Positions 58,920 through 64,000 of a stretch of DNA of 64,000 nucleotides are shown piece after piece. The DNA comes from an uncultured Clostridia bacterium. Its GTDB lineage: Bacteria > Bacillota > Clostridia > TANB77 > CAG-508. Positions within the stretch are counted from its first letter, which is position 1, and every line of letters starts with the position of its first letter. Below the pieces are notes generated by a model that made no database searches, was not told the origin of the DNA, and saw only the letters and a program-made list of their open reading frames with translations. The translations under genes and the position numbers were made by a program. Where the stretch lies: NCBI GenBank assembly GCA_947590905.1, contig CANQCU010000005.1, forward strand, positions 23,902 through 87,901, given 5' to 3'.

Positions 58920-60665
58920 TTGACCTTATATGAAATGAGAAACTCTTTTTTGAGTCGGAAAAACAATATTTGATTTATGTTTACTTGTTACATACTATGC
59001 AAGAGTTTCTAGTGAAAAAGAAGAACAAATTAATTCCTTAGAAAATCAAGTAGCTTTTTTTGAAGATTATATCAAGAAAAACACAAATTGGACTTTTGTT
59101 CCAGGATATGTAGATGAAGGAATAACACGGAACCACATCGTTAAAAAGAGAAAACTTTATGAGAATGATTGAAGATCGGAAAGAATAAGAAATTTGACTT
59201 AATTGTTACAAAGGAAGTATCAAGATTTTCACGTGATACAATAGACAGCTTGCTCTATACAAGAAAACTATTAGAATATGATGTATGTGTTTATTTTTTG
59301 TCAGACAATATTATTACTGCATCAAATGACCGGAGAATTAAGACTAACTATAATGTCCAGTATGGCACAAGATGAAGTTCGCAAAATATCAGAGAGGACG
59401 AAGTTTGGCTTTAAAAGAGCAGTTGAAAAAGGGACAGTTTTGGGAACAGATAATATATGGGGATATAGAAAAGATAAAGGAAAACTTGTGATAGATGAAG
59501 AGGAAGCAAAATTAGTACGAGAGATTTTTGAAATATATGCAAGTGATAACAAAATAGGACTAAAAAAGCTATCAACTATATTACAAGAAAAAGGCTATTA
59601 CAACCGAAATCGGTAATCTAATTCATCAAAATACACTAAAAAGAATTATACAAAACCCCAAATATAAAGGTTACTATACGGGAGGGCTATCAACAGTAGT
59701 AGATTACAGAAGTAAAAAAAGAAATTTCAATGAGCAAGATAAATGGAAGATATATAAAGATTATGAAAAAGTGCCACCAATAGTAACAGAGGAGTTATGG
59801 GAAAAGGCAAACAAAAAATTACGGAGAAAGAAGCAAACAGGCTAAAATGTATCAAAAGCATCAAACAAAATACCCATTGTCTGGCAAATTATATTGTCAA
59901 GAACACAAATGTGGATATGTTAGAAAAATTAGACATTATATAAATAAACCAGATACAATATTTTGGTATTGTTCAGACTTTCATAAAACCGGTAGAAGAA
60001 ATTGCCTAGGCGCGTGTCTTAAAGAAGATGATTTGTATGATATTCTGTTATCTGTATTTAAAACTTATGAAGCTTACAAAGAAGAAATTTGTGAAGAATT
60101 AATTTCACTCTATAAAGAGATTTCAAAGGAAGAAGAAAAAACGAAACAACAAACAACATTACAAAATGAATTAAATTTACTTGAAAAGAAAAAAGATAAG
60201 TTGTTGGATTTGGCTCTAGATGGCTTTTTAAGCAAAGAAGATTTAAGAAAAAAGAAACTAAGTCTTGAAGAACAAATTTCTCAAATAAAGTCAAAATTAA
60301 AAGAATTAGAAGGTAAGAAAAATTATATAGAAGAACAAGAAACAAATTATGAAAGCTTAAAGACAAATATTTTAAAACACCTAGTTATCACAAGAGATAA
60401 TTTAGAAAATTACATAGAGGAGTTACTAGATAAGATTATTGTAATAGAAAAAGCAGCAGAAGAAAAATCAAAAAAAAGTAATATAGAAATTAGTAATATT
60501 CAAAAACAAAAGAGTGCAAATATCGAATTAAAAATCATATTATCAGGGGATAAAATCATAGAATATGGTATTCCTCAAAATTTTAGCAAAATCAGTCATT
60601 TAGGGCAAAACCAAAAGACTGATTATAAAAATAACCAATTTTGTCACTCCCATGCACATGGTTAG
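58920..60665 (+). CDS. Large serine recombinase (six CGGN sites)
   Basis: Corrected length 579 residues, TTG start after AAAGGAGG. The resolvase domain has the catalytic serine in [13 protein letters not shown], then [25 protein letters not shown] and the conserved SSMAQDE; the recombinase domain has [23 protein letters not shown]; a zinc ribbon ([17 protein letters not shown]...[12 protein letters not shown]) and a long coiled coil follow. Extra C bases: 58956, 59128, 59177, 59331, 59611 and 59822, all before glycines. Three further C-GG contexts need no shift. The ORF crosses the attR core and its stop (60663-60665) lies in feoB sequence; in the circular form the frame would continue 30 codons beyond the core. 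Confidence 0.93.
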
Positions 60666-61970
60666 AGCCTGTTTGCCAGTAGAACATGCTTTTTTAAAAT
60701 AATTATCCAAGTTAAAAGCAATTCTTGGCAAATACCCTAAATCTTCAAGCAAAGTAAACAAAGGAAAGAAAATAGCCATAGGAGGTAGCATAACAGATAC
60801 AACCCATGTTACAGTTTGATACATACCGATATATTAAGAGATTAGTCAAAAACTCAGGAATATGTAAATTACTAAAAAGGATTAGCAATTTATCTTGTAT
60901 ATTTCCAAAAAAAGTAGATAAAAGTTTAGAAGGATAGTTTGCACCAGTTATCGTAATCCAAAAAATTAAGGCAAAAAAAAGTAACATTATTGGAATACCA
61001 AATTTCTTTGAAGTCAAAATTTTATCTATTTTTCTAGTTTTTGAATTATATTTAGAATCAGCAAAGGTGCAAGTTTCTTTTCTAACTTCTTCAGCCTTAG
61101 AGATAATACTTGACACAATACTATCACGTAAAGATGCCAACTCCAACCCGATTTTCTTTTAAATCAGCTTTGATTTTAGAAATTTTAGACTGTATAACAG
61201 TATTATTTTCAATATCAATATTTAAATTTGTTTTTAGTGCATTATTAATAGAAGTATTTTCGTCTAACAATTTTAAAGAAATCCATCTAGACAAATATTG
61301 TTTATTATCTGGAAGGAGATTTTTAATATCATCTTCAATATCATTTATACAATTTTCAACATTAGAATTGTAAGTAATAGGATATGAAATAGAAGATTTA
61401 TTATCACTATTTGAAAGAGTAGAATAAATAACATGTAAAAGATTTTTTAAAGTTTTAGGTTTGTTTGCAATAGTTCCGAACAACAGGAACCTTAAGTAAT
61501 TCAGAAAGCTTATCTAAGTCAATTTGAATTGACTTTTTCTTAGCTTCATCTAATAGATTTACGCAAACGATAACATTAGGCGTCATTTCTAATACTTGAA
61601 ATATTAAATTTAGGTTCCTTTCCAAACATGTTGCATCTGCAACAACAACGGTAATGTCTGAATTTCCAAAACAAATATAATTTCTAGCAATTTCTTCTTC
61701 AGTAGAATTAGACATTAAAGAATATGTACCAGGTAAATCAACCAACAAAAAATTTTTATTATCATAATTACACATACCATAAGCATTTGCAACAGTTTTT
61801 CCCGGCCAATTACCAGTATGCTGATGCATACCGGTCAGATTATTAAAAATACTTGTTTTTCCAACATTAGGGTTTCCTGCAAAACAAATAGTGTAATCAC
61901 ATCCTATAGCTTTTTCAAAAACATCTTGTTCCATAATCTTACTACCTGTTGAACTAGATGTAAGACCCAT
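60600..61970 (-). pseudogene. feoB: FeoB N-terminal part, interrupted by the element (three CGGN sites)
   Basis: Minus strand, ATG 61970 after GAGGTG. G-protein domain with GNPNVGKTSIFN (G1), DLPGTYSL (G3) and NLLDEAKKK (G4), then the GDI region and the first membrane helices to [10 protein letters not shown], where the element begins; a few foreign residues and a stop at 60600 follow. FeoB takes up Fe(II) under anoxia. Extra C bases (complement G) before glycines: 61478 (KVPVVGTIANK), 61150 (KENGLELASLRDS) and 60828 ([11 protein letters not shown]). Loss of the C-terminal membrane half should abolish transport in the integrated state. Confidence 0.93.
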
Positions 61971-61977
61971 AAAAAAA

Positions 61978-62205
61978 TCACCTCATTTTTATTTCTATAA
62001 AAGCAGAATCTTCTTTTCTAAGAGCAATTAAAGTACCACGTATTTCAAAAGCAGTAGGGTCTCCTGAGGGGCTTTTTAAAATAGGAGTTATTAAAGTACC
62101 TTTAACAATTCCTAAATCTAAAAGTCTTCTTTTAAGAGAACCTTTGCATTTTAAATCTTCAACAATGCCTTCTTTATCCATAGGCAAATCATATAAACTA
62201 ATCAT
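61978..62205 (-). CDS. feoA: Ferrous iron transport accessory protein FeoA
   Basis: 75 residues from ATG 62205 (TTG 62223 is a less likely start). SH3-like fold: MISLYDLPMDKEGIVEDLKCKGSLKRRLLDLGIVKGTLITPILKSPSGDPTAFEIRGTLIALRKEDSAFIEI. It works with FeoB. TGA stop overlaps the feoB ribosome site, showing translational coupling. Confidence 0.93.
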   Translation of the reverse strand: MISLYDLPMDKEGIVEDLKCKGSLKRRLLDLGIVKGTLITPILKSPSGDPTAFEIRGTLIALRKEDSAFIEIKMR

Positions 62206-62378
62206 ATCTTGTGTAACCCCCAAAGTTTAAAAGTTAAGTTTTCTAATAATATCATATACATGTAGGATGAATATTGTGACAAAACACTTAAAATATAGTT
62301 TTAGACTATTAAATTTAAAAATTTTGTGGTATACTATTAATTAAGCTAGATTTTGAATATTTTTATAATCGAAATGCA

Positions 62379-62407
62379 TTGACAAATAAATAAAAAGAAT
62401 GTATAAT
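62379..62407 (+). promoter_or_regulatory. Promoter of the small ORF and probably rpmE
   Basis: -35 TTGACA (62379-62384), 17-base spacer, -10 TATAAT (62402-62407). Confidence 0.85.
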
Positions 62408-62451
62408 AAATAATACGGTAAAACGAAAGGTATATAAGAGGTGATTATTTA

Positions 62452-62610
62452 TGCTAGCAAAATATTGGAGAAAAATAGGAATGCTAATAATAATAATAGC
62501 ATGTTTATTTAATATAGTGGCAAAATTAGTCGCAAAAGTACCATATATTGATCAATTAAAGGAATCTGCACAATATGTGTCAGACAATCAAGAGGAAGAA
62601 GAAAATTAAT
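62452..62610 (+). CDS. Small single-helix membrane protein (52 residues)
   Basis: MLAKYWRKIGMLIIIIACLFNIVAKLVAK... then an acidic end DNQEEEEN. One membrane helix (about 10-28). ATG 62452 after AAGAGGTG. It lies just before rpmE, in the same transcript by spacing. Function unknown. Confidence 0.7.
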
Positions 62611-62650
62611 TTCTTATAGATAAAGAATAAAGAAAGAGGTGAATTACATA

Positions 62651-62851
62651 ATGAAAGAAGGTATACATCCAGAATTTACAGACTCAAAAATAACATGTGC
62701 ATGTGGAAACGTAATAGAAACGAAATCAACAAAAAAAGCTATGACAGTTGATATTTGTTCAAAATGCCATCCTTATTGGACAGGTAACTTAAAACAAAGC
62801 ACAACAGGTGGTAGAGCTGAGAAATTTAGAAAAAAATATGGAATCAGTTAA
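62651..62851 (+). CDS. rpmE: 50S ribosomal protein L31
   Basis: 66 residues, MKEGIHPEFTDSKITCACGNVIETKSTKKAMTVDICSKCHPYWTGNLKQ. Four cysteines (CAC...CSKC) mark the zinc-binding form. ATG 62651 after AGAGGTG is preferred over GTG 62639. Confidence 0.97.
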   Translation: MKEGIHPEFTDSKITCACGNVIETKSTKKAMTVDICSKCHPYWTGNLKQSTTGGRAEKFRKKYGIS

Positions 62852-62860
62852 AATAAAAAG

Positions 62861-62883
62861 TCCGGGAATACCTGGATTTTTTT
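62861..62883 (+). terminator. Terminator after rpmE
   Basis: TCCGGG / CCTGGA stem with AATA loop, then seven T. Confidence 0.8.
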
Positions 62884-62994
62884 ATTGCATAGGAAATTTC
62901 ACAGAAATTTCAGAAACAATGAGGTTAAGCTACCTTTATTCGTGCAGTTTGCAAAGCAAATCCGCACATTTGGCAAAGCCACTTTTCTTATTTT
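62882..62994 (+). repeat. Dispersed repeat family 2, copy 3
   Basis: Same unit as 1427-1543 and 55689-55804, with several substitutions (for example CAGTTTGC and ACATTTGGC), ending TTTTCTTAT. Confidence 0.82.
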
Positions 62995-63084
62995 ATAATT
63001 TTTATAAAAAATAAATGACAAAATGGAATATTTGTAGTATAATCACTATATAAATTATATAAAGGTAATAAAAGGAGGAAAACA

Positions 63085-63855
63085 ATGGAAGAAAATAAGG
63101 AAGAAAATGAGAATGTAGTTAACGAAGAGGAAGCTAAGGAAGAAAACAAAGAAGCAGTTAACGAAAAAGAAGTTAAAGAAGAAAACAAAGAAGCAGTTAA
63201 CAAAGAGAAAATCAAAGAAGAAACAGTTAAAACAGCAAAAGAAGTTAAAGAAACAATTAAAAATGTAGACATAAAGAAGGACGCAAAAGCAACAACAAAT
63301 TTTATAGTTGAAATGGTAAAAAGACCACTTGTAAGATTACAAGAAATAGCAGAAGAAAAAAATCATAAAGATTTTAAATATGCTATACTTCTTATTATTG
63401 TTTGGATAATATCTTTAGGAATAGTTTATCTATCAAATTATTATTCAATAAAAACATTCTTTCAATATAACTTTGTAAAAAATATTTTAAGCTTAGTAAA
63501 AATAGTAGTAGCTCCAGTAGTTGGAATTATAATAATGTCTGCAATAGTATTTTTAATGAATAAAGAAAATAAAAAGTCATTTGTAACGACACTTACTGCA
63601 ATAACATCTGCTCACATACCAACAATAGTTGCAAGTATATTAGGAATACTAAGATTAATAAGCTCAAATATAACAAAACTATTAACTCCAGTATCATCAT
63701 TTTGCTCAGTACTTAGCATTGTATTTCTATTCTATGCAATAAAAGCTTTATTTGGAGAAAAGAATGAAACAAAATTCCTAAAAACATTTGTAATAATAGA
63801 GGCAATATATTATGTAGCATATTTGCTAATTTCATATTTAGAAATATATATTTAA
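63085..63855 (+). CDS. Yip1-like membrane protein with acidic/lysine repeat N-terminus
   Basis: 256 residues. The first 80 are charged repeats of KEENKEAVNEKEV type, then a Yip1/Yif1-like five-helix membrane domain (about 100-256) starting at MVKRPLVRLQEIAEEKNHKDFKYAILLIIVWII. Function unknown. A clean terminator follows. Confidence 0.72.
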   Translation: MEENKEENENVVNEEEAKEENKEAVNEKEVKEENKEAVNKEKIKEETVKTAKEVKETIKNVDIKKDAKATTNFIVEMVKRPLVRLQEIAEEKNHKDFKYAILLIIVWIISLGIVYLSNYYSIKTFFQYNFVKNILSLVKIVVAPVVGIIIMSAIVFLMNKENKKSFVTTLTAITSAHIPTIVASILGILRLISSNITKLLTPVSSFCSVLSIVFLFYAIKALFGEKNETKFLKTFVIIEAIYYVAYLLISYLEIYI

Positions 63856-63869
63856 TGAGAATATAAAAA

Positions 63870-63901
63870 AGCACCCTAAAAAAATAGGGTGCTTTCTTTT
63901 T
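63870..63901 (+). terminator. Terminator after the Yip1-like gene
   Basis: AGCACCCTA / TAGGGTGCT stem, then a T-rich run. Confidence 0.85.
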
Positions 63902-64000
63902 TTGCCTGAAAATACTGAACTTATGCACAAAATACAGACAATATTAGAAAAGTGACATTAATAACATGTGATCCACGGCGGACTCACGAGATTTTTGGTA

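Larger units (their letters stand above)
56675..60659 (+). mobile_element. 3.97-kb serine-recombinase element integrated in feoB
   Basis: Both ends share CCCATGCACAT (attL 56675-56685, attR 60649-60659); on the feoB strand this is ATGTGCATGGG within codons for TMCMG. Removing one core plus the interior restores feoB in frame. Contents: a type I toxin-antitoxin locus next to attL, two small membrane-protein genes, a 53-residue ORF and a large serine recombinase gene next to attR. No transfer or replication genes are seen, so it is an integrative element with minimal cargo. The recombinase carries six CGGN sites, so the element seems native to this decoding system. Confidence 0.9.

Noticed and set aside
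63944..64000. Possible C-terminal end of a minus-strand gene at the right edge
   Set aside because: An open frame of 18 codons to TAA with a less A-rich composition, but too short to identify.

Overview
The window is a low-GC Gram-positive chromosome, most likely an uncultured gut-type member of the Clostridia. The evidence is the infC-rpmI-rplT and L21 leaders, remA, disA, prpC-prkC, BceRSAB-like genes, single-membrane protein architecture, strong GGAGG ribosome binding sites and A/T-ending codons. I see no tRNA or rRNA gene and no CRISPR array. Species assignment is an inference.

The dominant observation is a recoding signal. Fifteen otherwise normal genes are broken in the triplet reading, and every break is the same event: one extra C immediately before an in-frame glycine codon, giving CGGN (26 CGGA, 5 CGGT, 2 CGGC, 1 CGGG; 34 sites). 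Skipping that C, or reading CGGN as one glycine, restores a full-length protein in all 15 genes. The extra C never precedes a GG that is not a glycine codon. Ordinary CGG arginine triplets are absent from the host-like genes; I find three, in two compositionally odd genes. The simplest model is that this lineage decodes CGGN as glycine, by a quadruplet-reading tRNA-Gly or by efficient +1 shifting at an unassigned CGG.

Layout. 0-7.6 kb: end of an FtsH-like protease gene, a two-component system, uvrA and an odd ORF. 7.6-17.5 kb: L,D-transpeptidase with an in-frame TGA at a tryptophan position, valS, two membrane transporters, trmL, ruvA, rarA and a TIGR04086 membrane protein. 17.5-31.7 kb: rplT-rpmI-infC (minus strand), remA-rpoZ-gmk, hisS, pheS-pheT, radA-disA, a pilin-like gene, a cyclophilin and a WG-repeat protein. 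32-46 kb: purL, trmB, rplU-rpmA, mnmA, mscL, tgt, a second WG-repeat protein, rlmN-prpC-prkC. 46-55.4 kb: glycolipid synthesis genes, a BceRS/AB-like peptide-sensing and export module with two identical operator palindromes, HdeD-like and PepSY proteins.

55.8-62.2 kb: a feoAB ferrous iron operon on the minus strand whose feoB is split by a 3.97-kb element flanked by an 11-bp core. The element carries a large serine recombinase gene (six CGGN sites), small membrane proteins and a convergent type I toxin-antitoxin locus resembling par of pAD1. The crossover core lies inside the 3' end of the recombinase gene, so integration would change the enzyme's C-terminus. The right end holds a small ORF, rpmE and a Yip1-like membrane protein.

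Dispersed non-coding repeats are frequent. The most striking family has four copies of a structured core of about 85-95 nt, each enclosed by 27-33-nt inverted arms whose sequence is private to the locus.
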